From an uncultured Caulobacterales bacterium (lineage in GTDB: Bacteria > Pseudomonadota > Alphaproteobacteria > Caulobacterales > Caulobacteraceae): a stretch of 64,000 nucleotides of DNA. Both the position numbers and the translations under genes were made by a program. Positions within the stretch are counted from its first letter, which is position 1. Each line of letters opens with the position of its first letter. The DNA lies in contig CAIUMD010000047.1 of the NCBI GenBank assembly GCA_903900155.1, positions 1 to 64,000 on the forward strand, read 5' to 3'. Shown in pieces: positions 37,387 through 46,106 of this stretch. The notes under the pieces were generated by a model, which saw only the letters and a list, made by a program, of their open reading frames with translations, was not told the DNA's origin and did no database searches.

Positions 37387-38265
37387 ATGCTTCGTCATCT
37401 GCGCCGCGCCGCGGCAGCCCTCGTCTCGGTCGCCGTCCTGGGCTTCGGGGGCTCGGCTCTGGCCGAACCCGCCCTGTGGGCCATCAAGGACAAGGACTCG
37501 ACCATCTATCTGTTCGGCACGATCCACGTGCTCAAGCCCGATACCCAGTGGCGCTCGGCCAAGATCGACAAGGCCCTGGCCGACAGCGGCGACCTGACTC
37601 TGGAGATCATCGGCTCGGACGACCCGGCGGTGATGCAGCCGCTGGTGCTGAAGTACGGCATGGATCCGGCCAACCCGCTGTCGGGCAAGATCGCGCCCGA
37701 CAAGTTCAAGAAGGCCAGCGACCTGGCCCAGGCCAGCGGCATCCCGCCTCAGGCGGTGAACATGATGCGCCCGTGGCTGGCGGCGGTGACGCTGTCGATG
37801 ATCCCGGTGATCAAGGCCGGCTACGACCCCAAGAGCGGCGTCGAGTTCGTGCTGGCCAAGGAGGTCCGCGCCGCCGGCAAGGCGCAGAAGGCCTTCGAGA
37901 CGCCCGATCAGCAGATCCGCTTCTTCGCCGACCTGCCGGCCAAGAGCGAGGCCGACTTCCTCAGCGCCACCCTGGATGACGTCGACGAAGGCGTGGCCAA
38001 GATCGACACCATGGTCGCCGCCTGGGCCGCCGGCGACACCGCCAAGCTTGAGGCCGAGTTCGTCTCGGAGATGAAGGGCAAGTACCCCGAGCTCTATGAC
38101 CTGCTGATCACCAAGCGCAACGTGGACTGGGCCCAGCAGCTGAAGACCAAGCTGGCCGGCTCGGGCGTCAGCTTCGTCGCCGTCGGCTCGGGCCATCTGG
38201 TGGGTCCCGACAGCGTCCAGGTCCAACTGGCCAAGCTGGGCGTCAAGGCCCAGCGGGTGGAGTAG
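37387..38265 (+). CDS. TraB/GumN family protein
   Basis: LWAIKDKDSTIYLFGTIHVLKPDTQW; FVAVGSGHLVGPDSVQVQLAKLG. Confidence 0.93.
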   Translation: MLRHLRRAAAALVSVAVLGFGGSALAEPALWAIKDKDSTIYLFGTIHVLKPDTQWRSAKIDKALADSGDLTLEIIGSDDPAVMQPLVLKYGMDPANPLSGKIAPDKFKKASDLAQASGIPPQAVNMMRPWLAAVTLSMIPVIKAGYDPKSGVEFVLAKEVRAAGKAQKAFETPDQQIRFFADLPAKSEADFLSATLDDVDEGVAKIDTMVAAWAAGDTAKLEAEFVSEMKGKYPELYDLLITKRNVDWAQQLKTKLAGSGVSFVAVGSGHLVGPDSVQVQLAKLGVKAQRVE

Positions 38266-38275
38266 AAGCGTAAGA

Positions 38276-38300
38276 TGCTCCCCCGCGATGCGGGGGAGCA
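38276..38300. terminator. Hairpin tgctcccccgc-gat-gcgggggagca
   Basis: 11-bp perfect stem between convergent genes. Confidence 0.7.
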
Positions 38301-38303
38301 ATC

Positions 38304-38903
38304 TCAAGTCCGCAGATAGATCGAGCGTTTGGGTACGCTCATCACCCGCTGCAGCATGGGTTCGAACGCTTCCAGGGGCATCGACTTGAAGTTCGGGTCG
38401 AAGGCCTCCTGGTCGTACACATGGCAGAACTTGGCCGTGTGCTCGAAGTCCGGATGGCCGCGGAACTGGTCGCGCATGTCGCGGTCCAGGCCCAGGTGGT
38501 GGAAGAAGTAGTAGCCCTGGAAGATCGCGTGGTGGGCCACCATCCAGTGGTTCCGCTCCGACACGAAGGGCTGGAGGATGGCGGCGGCGATGTCGGCGTG
38601 ATTGCGCGGGCCCAGGATGTCGCCGATGTCGTGCAGCAGGGCGCAGACCACATATTCTTCGTCCTCGCCGGCCTGGTGGGCGCGGGTCGCGGTCTGCAAG
38701 CTGTGGTCCAGGCGATCGATGGCGAAGCCGCCGCAGTCGCCCTTCAACAGGTTCAGGTGCGCGATCAGCCGGGTGGGCAGCTCGCGCCCGAACTCCACCG
38801 AAGCGCCCGCGATAATGCCCCAGTCCTCGGGCGTGCCGTCCGTCATGGCGTGGAACTTTGCCCGGTTGTCTTGGGCGCGCGGATGATCCTCGCCGTCGGC
38901 CAT
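38304..38903 (-). CDS. HD-domain protein (PhnZ/MIOX-like candidate)
   Basis: HSLQTATRAHQAGEDEEYVVCALLHDIGDILGPRNHADIAAAILQPFVSERNHWMVAHHAIFQGYYFFHHLG. Confidence 0.8.
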   Translation of the reverse strand: MADGEDHPRAQDNRAKFHAMTDGTPEDWGIIAGASVEFGRELPTRLIAHLNLLKGDCGGFAIDRLDHSLQTATRAHQAGEDEEYVVCALLHDIGDILGPRNHADIAAAILQPFVSERNHWMVAHHAIFQGYYFFHHLGLDRDMRDQFRGHPDFEHTAKFCHVYDQEAFDPNFKSMPLEAFEPMLQRVMSVPKRSIYLRT

Positions 38904-38981
38904 GATGCTTCTCCCCAAACATCTGTTTGAGGCGATCGTGCGCCCGAAGTTCAGGAGCGTCAACGCGATGTCGGGAGACCT

Positions 38982-39056
38982 TGGAGCGGGCGGGGGGAAT
39001 CGAACCCCCGACATTCAGCTTGGGAAGCTGACGTTCTACCTCTGAACTACGCCCGC
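38982..39056 (-). tRNA. tRNA-Gly(CCC)
   Basis: GCGGGCG/CGCCCGC acceptor, anticodon loop TTCCCAA, GTTCGATTC T-loop, encoded CCA. Confidence 0.95.
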
Positions 39057-39182
39057 CAGAGGGACGCTTCGTTTAGCCCGCCTCGCCACGGTACTCAAGC
39101 CAAGGATCGAGCGACTTGATTTCTCGCCGCGATCCGACCTCTAGTCGCCTTCGGTTTGGGCGACAATTTCAAGTAGATTCTC

Positions 39183-41153
39183 ATGTTCAAGCTTACGCGC
39201 ATCGTCCTGATCGGGCTGCTGCTCGCGCCGGCTGTCGGCCATGCGGCGGACGCGGCCCAGGCCTTTGGCGCGCGGCCGGCGGTGTTGGACGCCAGCCTGT
39301 CGCCGGACGGCCAGTCGATCGCCCTGATCCAGCCGCTGGCCGGCGGCCAGGCCAGCGCGCTGTTCGTGGCCAAGCTGGACGGGACGGGCCAGCCCAAGCC
39401 AATCCTGACCTCGACTGGCAAGCCCGACCGCCTGAACGGCTGTGGTTGGGTCTCGAACACCCGCCTGATCTGCGACATCTACATGGTGACGACCGTGGAC
39501 GCCCAGCGGATGGTTTTCACGCGCGTGTTGGTCCTGAACGCCGACGGGACCAAGGTTCAGGAACTGAGCGCCAACTCCAGCAACTACGTGCTGAGCTACC
39601 GGCAGTTCGGCGGCCAGGTGATCGACTGGCTGGTCGACGATCCGGCCGGCGGCGCGGTCCTGATGACGCGGTCGTTCCGCGAGGAGGCCTCGACTGGCAC
39701 CCTGCTGGCCAACCAGCGGCGCGGCCTGGCGGTCGAGAAGGTCGACACCAACAGCCTGCAACGCACCCTGGTCGAACAGCCGCGCGAAGACGTCGTGCGC
39801 TACATTTCCGACCAGCACGGCGCGGTGCGGATCTACGGCCTGCGGTCGACGACGAACCAGGGCTACGCCACCAGTAAGGTCATCTACTATTACCGCTCGG
39901 CCGAGGGCGGACCCTGGAAGCCGCTGTCGACCTATGACGGCGAGGCCCACACCGGCTTCGAGCCGGTCGACGTCGATCGCGACCTGAACGCCGCCTACGG
40001 CTTCGAATGGGTGAACGGCCACGTGGCCGCCGTGCGCGTGGCGCTGGACGGTTCGGGCAAGCGCGACGTGCTGGTCTCGCGCGACGACGTCGATGTCGAT
40101 CGGCTGATCCATGTGGGCCGCCAGCGCAAGGTGGTCGGCGCCAGCTACGCTACCGACCGTCGGCAGGTCGAGTTTTTCGATCCGGCGCTGAAGGCCACGG
40201 CCACGGCGCTGGCCAAGGCCTTGGGCCAGCCGATGATCCGCTTCGTCGACGCCAGCCAGGACGAGACGCGCCTGCTGCTATGGGCGGGCACGGACGTCGA
40301 TCCGGGCCGCTACTACCTGTTCGACAGGACCGCCAAGCGCCTGGCCGAGGTCATGCCCGGGCGTCCCGAACTGGCTGGCTACAAGCTCTCGCCGGTCAAG
40401 GCCATCACCTACGCCGCCGCTGACGGGACCCAGATCCCGGCCTATCTGACCCTGCCGCCGGGCTCGGACGGCAAGAACTTGCCGGCCATCGTCATGCCGC
40501 ACGGCGGCCCCAGCGCCCGTGACGAGTGGGGTTTCGACTGGCTGGCCCAGTACTTCGCCCATCAGGGCTTCGCGGTGCTGCAGCCCAACTTCCGCGGCTC
40601 GGCCGGCTATGGCGAGGAATGGTTCCAGAAGAACGGCTTCCAGTCGTGGAAGACCGCGATCGGCGACGTCAGCGACGCCGGCCGCTGGCTGACCGCCCAG
40701 GGCGTCGCCGCGCCGGGCAAGCTGGCGATCGTCGGCTGGTCGTACGGCGGCTATGCGGCGCTGCAAAGTGCGGTGGTCGATCCGGATCTTTTCAAGGCTG
40801 TCGTCGCCATCGCCCCGGTCACCGACCTGGAGGCCTGGCGCCAGGAGTTCAGGACCTTCACCAACTACAAGGTGGTCGACGCCTTCGTCGGGCGCGGGCC
40901 GCACGTCAAGGAGGGCTCGCCGGCCCAGAACGCCGCGCGCATCAAGGCGCCGGTTCTGATGTTCCATGGCGACCAGGACGTCAATGTCGGCGTGGGCGAA
41001 TCCCGCCTGATGCAGGCCCGGCTGAAGGCGGTCGGGGCTAAGTCCGAGCTGGTCGTCTATCCGGGCCTGGACCATCAGCTGGACGACGCGGCGACGCGCG
41101 GCCAGATGCTGGGTCAGATCGACCGGTTCCTGCGCGCCGCGCTGGGGATGTAA
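39183..41153 (+). CDS. S9-family peptidase (prolyl oligopeptidase-like)
   Basis: Propeller N-terminus; PHGGPSARDEWGFDWLAQYFA..QPNFRGSAGYG; GWSYGGYAAL; HGDQDVNVG; HQ/H catalytic region. Confidence 0.94.
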   Translation: MFKLTRIVLIGLLLAPAVGHAADAAQAFGARPAVLDASLSPDGQSIALIQPLAGGQASALFVAKLDGTGQPKPILTSTGKPDRLNGCGWVSNTRLICDIYMVTTVDAQRMVFTRVLVLNADGTKVQELSANSSNYVLSYRQFGGQVIDWLVDDPAGGAVLMTRSFREEASTGTLLANQRRGLAVEKVDTNSLQRTLVEQPREDVVRYISDQHGAVRIYGLRSTTNQGYATSKVIYYYRSAEGGPWKPLSTYDGEAHTGFEPVDVDRDLNAAYGFEWVNGHVAAVRVALDGSGKRDVLVSRDDVDVDRLIHVGRQRKVVGASYATDRRQVEFFDPALKATATALAKALGQPMIRFVDASQDETRLLLWAGTDVDPGRYYLFDRTAKRLAEVMPGRPELAGYKLSPVKAITYAAADGTQIPAYLTLPPGSDGKNLPAIVMPHGGPSARDEWGFDWLAQYFAHQGFAVLQPNFRGSAGYGEEWFQKNGFQSWKTAIGDVSDAGRWLTAQGVAAPGKLAIVGWSYGGYAALQSAVVDPDLFKAVVAIAPVTDLEAWRQEFRTFTNYKVVDAFVGRGPHVKEGSPAQNAARIKAPVLMFHGDQDVNVGVGESRLMQARLKAVGAKSELVVYPGLDHQLDDAATRGQMLGQIDRFLRAALGM

Positions 41154-41268
41154 GGTTTCCGCCTGTCCGAACGGCGGACCAAATTGCGCCTCAACTTGAC
41201 GTCCATATGCGCGCGCAGTCGCAGTGGGAGTCGATCGTCGCGTGCCAGTTCAGACGGAAACCGCTCAC

Positions 41269-41724
41269 ATGGCGTTTGGCGACGTCACCATCGATGTCGA
41301 CCGTCGCCGCGTCCGAGCGCCCGGCGGGGCCAGTTGCCTGGAGCCCCGGACCTTCGACCTGCTGATGACCCTGGCCGAGCGGCCCGGTCTGACCGCCTCG
41401 CGCGATCACCTGATCGAGACCGTCTGGAGCCCCGACCAGGGCTCGTATGTCGCCTTGAACCGGGCGGTGGCCGACCTGCGCAAGGCCTTGGGCGACGACG
41501 ACCAGGCGCCGCGCTTCATCGAGACGGTGCCGGCCATCGGCTATCGCTGGATCTATGAGGAAGCGCCCGGCAGCAGGCCGCCCGAGCCGCGCTGGAATGT
41601 GGGTCCCGCCTGGGTGGCGGCCGGGGCGGCCCTGGCCATCGTCGTGGGCGGCGTCGCGAGCCTGGGCGCCTATGCCTGGGCGCAGGACGATGATCCGCCG
41701 CCGCGCGTCATCGCCAGGCGCTAG
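41269..41724 (+). CDS. Winged-HTH regulator with C-terminal TM helix (CadC/OmpR-type DNA-binding domain)
   Basis: RAPGGASCLEPRTFDLLMTLAERPG...VDLRKALGDDDQAPRFIETVPAIGYRW; hydrophobic AWVAAGAALAIVVGGVASLGAYAW. Confidence 0.88.
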   Translation: MAFGDVTIDVDRRRVRAPGGASCLEPRTFDLLMTLAERPGLTASRDHLIETVWSPDQGSYVALNRAVADLRKALGDDDQAPRFIETVPAIGYRWIYEEAPGSRPPEPRWNVGPAWVAAGAALAIVVGGVASLGAYAWAQDDDPPPRVIARR

Positions 41725-41727
41725 CCT

Positions 41728-41777
41728 AGAGCCCTTTCCGATCTGATCGAAACGATCAGTCGGATAAAAAGGGCTCT
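41728..41777. repeat. Palindromic repeat agagccctttccg...aaaaagggctct
   Basis: Inverted repeat with inner gatctgatcgaaacgatcag hairpin. Confidence 0.75.
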
Positions 41778-41791
41778 CAATCAAAGACCTG

Positions 41792-41829
41792 GAGCATTTC
41801 ACCGATCCGTTCGGATCGGAAAATGCTCT
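41792..41829. repeat. Palindromic repeat gagcatttcaccgatccgttcggatcggaaaatgctc
   Basis: Near-perfect palindrome abutting the GH9 stop codon. Confidence 0.8.
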
Positions 41830-43693
41830 AGCGCATGGTGTCGTCCAGGAACGCCGAAGCCCAGACCAGCGGCGCGTTCCAGTTGATGGCCACCTCGTTC
41901 TGCGTGAAGGCGCGGTAGTCGTCGGTCCAGCAGGTCTGGGGTTTGCACTGGCCCTTCATGGTCTTGGCCACGTCGTCGCCCATGCTGGTCGAATTGGGCC
42001 CGCCCGAGACCACGCCGGCCGGCGGGGCGGGATAGGCGCCATTGGCCTGCCTGGCCCAGAAGCGGTGGTGCGGGTTCCGCATCGCCCGCGCGCCGAAGCC
42101 GGTGACGTACGAGCGGTCCAGCGGATTGCGGCCCAGGACATAGTCCATGGCGTCGACCGCGCCGTAGCGATAGGCGATCTCGCCCGTGAAGTCATAGGCC
42201 AGGCCCAGCACCACGGCGCGGTTCAGCACCGAACTGTTCGAGCCCCACGGATAGCCCGGCGCGGCATAGGGCAGGGCGTAGCCTTGGCCGATGTCGTCGG
42301 ACAGGTATTTGCCGGCGCTGGCGGTCAGGTTGGCGCGGGCCTGGGCGATCTCCGCGGGCTTCAGGCCGTTGGGGGCGAGCGCCAGGGTGATCGTGCCCAA
42401 GGCCCCGACCGAGCCCCAGCTGATGTCGCCGGTCGATCGCGTCCCGGCCGTTGGCGAGGCCAGGAACAGGGGCGAGGCGCGCAGCGTCTTCTCGGCGTTC
42501 GCGTCGCCCGTCGTGACGTAGAGCTCGGCGGCGGCCCAGTAGAGCTCGTCGGTCAGGTCGCCGTCGCCATAGCCGCCGCTGCCGGTGAACGGGCCCAGCT
42601 GGTAGATGTCGGGATGGCGCAGGGCGGCGGCGAAGGCGCGGCGGGCGGCCTCCAGACAGCGGGCCGAGAACGCCGGGTCGATCGTCTTCCACACCCGCGC
42701 GGCCTGAGCCGTGACGGCGGCCAGGTTCAGGGTCGCAGCCGTCGTCGGGTAGTAGAGATAGCGCACCTGCTTGTCGTCGGCCGGCGCGGTCGGCAGGCCG
42801 GTCCAGTAGCGGTCGGCGATCTTCTGGTGAGCCATGCCCGAGGCGTCGATGGCGGTCAGGGCCAGTTTGCCGTCGACCGGCTTCTGCTTGCCGACCGGGA
42901 CCTTTAGCGTCTTGCCGTCCGGAACCTGCATGGCCAGCAGGAACGACAGCTCGAAGCGGGCTTCATCCAGGATGTCGGGCACGCTGTTGGCGTTCTCCGG
43001 CAGAGCCTGCGAGCCGTCGCCCAGGGCCTTCAGCGCGCCGGGACGTTTGAGCACGGCCGCGCGCTCATAGGCGTTGACCAGGGTCCAGACCGCGATGCCG
43101 CCGTTGACCACGTACTTGCCGTGGTCGCCGGCGTCGTACCAGCCGTCGCTGGCGTCCAGCGTGTAGTCGCAGCCCGGCCAGACCTGGCCGCGCTCGTCGG
43201 CCTGGTCGAAGCAGGTGGCCTTGTCCGGCGCGTGGCCGGCGGGGCGGGCCAGGTCCGGGCGCTCGACGAAGCGGGCCTCGATCGGGACGCTGGCGCGCTG
43301 CTGGTAGAAGAACGACAGGGCCGCGCGGGTCAGCCTGCCGTCGGGCCTGGCGCGCAGGGCGAAGGGGCGGCTCTCGGCGGCGCCGACCCTCAGGCGATAG
43401 CCGTCGCCGGCTTTGCGGAAAGCGGAGAAGTCGATCTGGTGGACATGCTCGCCTGATGCGGCGTCGTCGCCGAACGCCTTGGTCCTGCCGCTAGCGACGA
43501 CTGCGCCGGAGGCGTCTAGCAGGGTCCAGTCCAGCGCCGTCTTGGCGGAATCGGCCATCACGGCGCGCTTGGGGCCGTTGGCTTCGAGCCCGGTCTGGTT
43601 CAGGCGGATGGGGCGGGGGGCCTCTTCGGCCCGGGCGGCGCTGCCCAGCACCAGCAGCGAGGCGAACGACAGGGCGGCCAGGCGGGTCATCAA
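41828..43693 (-). CDS. Glycoside hydrolase family 9 protein (endoglucanase/cellulase-like)
   Basis: Signal peptide; GWYDAGDHGKYVVNGGIAVWTL; YVLGRNPLDRSYVTGFG..NPHHR; ALTQNEVAINWNAPLVW. Confidence 0.92.
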   Translation of the reverse strand: MMTRLAALSFASLLVLGSAARAEEAPRPIRLNQTGLEANGPKRAVMADSAKTALDWTLLDASGAVVASGRTKAFGDDAASGEHVHQIDFSAFRKAGDGYRLRVGAAESRPFALRARPDGRLTRAALSFFYQQRASVPIEARFVERPDLARPAGHAPDKATCFDQADERGQVWPGCDYTLDASDGWYDAGDHGKYVVNGGIAVWTLVNAYERAAVLKRPGALKALGDGSQALPENANSVPDILDEARFELSFLLAMQVPDGKTLKVPVGKQKPVDGKLALTAIDASGMAHQKIADRYWTGLPTAPADDKQVRYLYYPTTAATLNLAAVTAQAARVWKTIDPAFSARCLEAARRAFAAALRHPDIYQLGPFTGSGGYGDGDLTDELYWAAAELYVTTGDANAEKTLRASPLFLASPTAGTRSTGDISWGSVGALGTITLALAPNGLKPAEIAQARANLTASAGKYLSDDIGQGYALPYAAPGYPWGSNSSVLNRAVVLGLAYDFTGEIAYRYGAVDAMDYVLGRNPLDRSYVTGFGARAMRNPHHRFWARQANGAYPAPPAGVVSGGPNSTSMGDDVAKTMKGQCKPQTCWTDDYRAFTQNEVAINWNAPLVWASAFLDDTMR

Positions 43694-43866
43694 CGCTTCC
43701 TCCGTGGCGCGTCGACTTGCGCGCCTTGGCGGCGAAGCTAGTGCAGCTCCGACAGCGTTGTCACGATCTTTGTTACCGGTATCGAGACGTTCGATATTTT
43801 GAGGCGGAAGCGAAAACGCCGCCCGAGGTCATCGGGCGGCGTTCGAAGCGGTTCGGGCAGCAGCGC

Positions 43867-44208
43867 TTAGTTCTGCGGCGGCGGGCCTTCCGGCGGCGGA
43901 CCCGGAGGCGGGCCGTCGCCATGCTGGGCGCGACGCTGGCGCATCTTCTCGAAGGCGGCCTTCATCTCGTCCAGGGTGATCTTGCCGTCCTTGTCGGCGT
44001 CGATCATGGCGAACCGATCTTCCGGCCGGCCGGCGCCGGTCCATTCGGCCTTGTCGACGACGCCGTCGCTGTTGCTGTCCCAGCGCTTGAAGACGTCTTC
44101 CGGAGCCGGCATCTGGCGCGGGCCCGGAGGCGGGCCTTCCTGCGCCATGGCGGCGCCAGCCACGAAGGTGGAGAGCGCGCCGAGCGCGACGATGAGCTTA
44201 CGGCTCAT
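43867..44208 (-). CDS. EF-hand domain protein, exported
   Basis: Signal peptide MSRKLIVALGALSTFVAGAAMA; FKRWDSNSDGVVDKAEW and MIDADKDGKITLDEMKAAF. Confidence 0.88.
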   Translation of the reverse strand: MSRKLIVALGALSTFVAGAAMAQEGPPPGPRQMPAPEDVFKRWDSNSDGVVDKAEWTGAGRPEDRFAMIDADKDGKITLDEMKAAFEKMRQRRAQHGDGPPPGPPPEGPPPQN

Positions 44209-44559
44209 AGAGGGGGTTTCCTTCCCAGGGTTAAGTCCCTGGATCGTTGAGATGGGCCCAGATTGTTGCGGGCTTATTTCGCAAAAGGGGCGGGAAAGGA
44301 CGGGCGCACATGCGAAACGCCGCCCGGTCGCTTCGGCCACGAAAACATCATCAGAGCCACCGCGCTTCCACGCCTTGCAGGTATTTTTGCCCTCCATGAG
44401 CAACGCGGCCAAGTTCGAGACATCAGACAGCCGCTTGGTTTCTCGGCATATGCCCTCAGCGCTTCGGCGCTGGCCTTCGCATTGATCTGTCGCTCCAAAT
44501 CGGCCAGTTTGGCCTCTTTCTCGGCAAGGACTGTCGGGCAAGGGATGTAGCCGCTCCCA

Positions 44560-44582
44560 CATGACGGCCAAGGGCCGTCATG
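44560..44582. repeat. Perfect hairpin catgacggcc-aag-ggccgtcatg
   Basis: 10-bp stem, 3-nt loop. Confidence 0.8.
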
Positions 44583-44643
44583 CCCTTATGCAGAAGCGCC
44601 GCCTTGGCAAAGCAAAGGCGGTTGGGTCCGCGCCCGTCCGGGG

Positions 44644-45165
44644 CTAGTGGGACCCGAGCTGAAATACGCTCACGCCTCCCATCCTCACGGGCAAGAACAG
44701 CCTGGCGGAGCGGTCAGCGAGCCGAAACACACAAACCACATACGGTCTCCGGGTTCGCCCGGCCGCTCCGTCGCCTCCCCATGAGCCTTCAGCGGTCAAG
44801 CCGCGTGAAGTCGCCAAGCCGTGCCGGCTCAGCACTGGCCCCCACCTGAACCCGCTGCGCGGGTCTGTCCGCCCCCAAGGGGGGCGGAGATCGTATTTCA
44901 CATCGCCGGACGCGCGGATCATCACGCGCTGCTGATCCATCGGCACATTTGCGAAACGGGCGGCCACGTCCTGCGTCAGGGTGTCGAGCGTGGTGGGCTT
45001 GCCGTCCACGGTGAGCTGACCGTCGGGCTGCATCCCGACGGTCGTCCTGGGCGCTTCGGCGGGCGGCAGCTCGATGCGGATCGACGTGATGCTTATGCAG
45101 AGCGTCAAAACGATCGCCGCGAGGCCGATCAGGACGCCGATCGCGATCTTCGTCCCCCGCTTCAT
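44644..45165 (-). pseudogene. ExbD/TolR-like protein, apparently C-terminally truncated and replaced
   Basis: MKRGTKIAIGVLIGLAAIVLTLCIS..IELPPAEAPRTTVGMQPDGQLTVDGKPTTLDTLTQDVAARFANVPMDQQRVMIRASGDVKY then unrelated Arg/Gly-rich tail from about 44895. Confidence 0.6.
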
Positions 45166-45167
45166 CG

Positions 45168-46106
45168 TCAGCCCTTCCCGCGATCGCGGCCGAAGTTCGG
45201 CAGGGCGCTTTCCTGGCCCGCCGCGACGATGCCTCGGCGGATGGCGCGGGTGCGGGTGAAGTGGGCGTGCAGGGTGTCGGCGTCGCCCCAGCGGATGGCG
45301 CGGCTCATGGCTTGCAGGTCCTCGGTGAAGCGGCCCAGCATCTCCAGCACCGCGTCCTTGTTGGCGACGAAGATGTCGCGCCACATGGTCGGGTCGCTGG
45401 CGGCGATGCGGGTGAAGTCGCGGAAGCCCGAGGCCGAGTACTTGATGACCTCGTTCTCGGTGACGTTCTCGAGATCGGCCGCGCTGCCGACGATCGTGTA
45501 GGCGATCAGGTGGGGCAGGTGGGAGACGACGGCCAGCACCAGGTCATGGTGCTTCTCGTCCATCAGCTCGACCTGGGCCCCGAAGGCGCGCCAGAAGGCC
45601 GAAAGCTTGGCGACGGCCTCGGCGTAGTGTTCGTCGTCGCTCTCGAAGGGGGTGAGGATCGTCCAGCGGCCCTCGAACAGCTCGGCGAAGCCGGAGTCGG
45701 GACCCGACTGCTCGGTGCCGGCGATCGGGTGGCCGGGGATGGCGTAGATCTTCGACAGGTCCTGGGCGCGGAAGGCCTCGCCGACATTGGCCTTGGTCGA
45801 GCCGACGTCGGTCAGGGTGGCGCCGGGCTTCATCGCAGGGATGACCTGGGCCGCCAGTCCGGGGATCGACAGCACCGGCGTGGCGATGACCACCAAGTCG
45901 GCGTCCTTCACGGCGTCGGCGATGTCGCCGGTGACGTGCTCGGCGATGCCCAGCTGGGCGACGCGGGCGCGGTTGGCCTCGCTGGCGTCGGCCACGGTGA
46001 CCTCGCCGACGACGCCGTGCTCACGCGCCGCGCGGATCACCGAGCCGCCGATCAGGCCGCAGCCGATGACGGTGAGCTTGGGGTAGAGGATGCCCGGGGC
46101 CGACAT
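45168..46106 (-). CDS. tyrC: Prephenate/arogenate dehydrogenase
   Basis: TVIGCGLIGGSVIRAAREHG; DVGSTKANV; PGHPIAGTEQSG. Confidence 0.93.
   Translation of the reverse strand: MSAPGILYPKLTVIGCGLIGGSVIRAAREHGVVGEVTVADASEANRARVAQLGIAEHVTGDIADAVKDADLVVIATPVLSIPGLAAQVIPAMKPGATLTDVGSTKANVGEAFRAQDLSKIYAIPGHPIAGTEQSGPDSGFAELFEGRWTILTPFESDDEHYAEAVAKLSAFWRAFGAQVELMDEKHHDLVLAVVSHLPHLIAYTIVGSAADLENVTENEVIKYSASGFRDFTRIAASDPTMWRDIFVANKDAVLEMLGRFTEDLQAMSRAIRWGDADTLHAHFTRTRAIRRGIVAAGQESALPNFGRDRGKG

Noticed and set aside
33190-38265. The two TraB/GumN genes as a recent tandem duplication flanking an island
   Set aside because: The proteins share only family-level motifs and are 3.3 kb apart with ordinary genes between them
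44274-44550. Short overlapping ORFs in the segment between the EF-hand gene and the truncated exbD
   Set aside because: None has a convincing start, SD or domain; treated as remnant sequence instead of CDS
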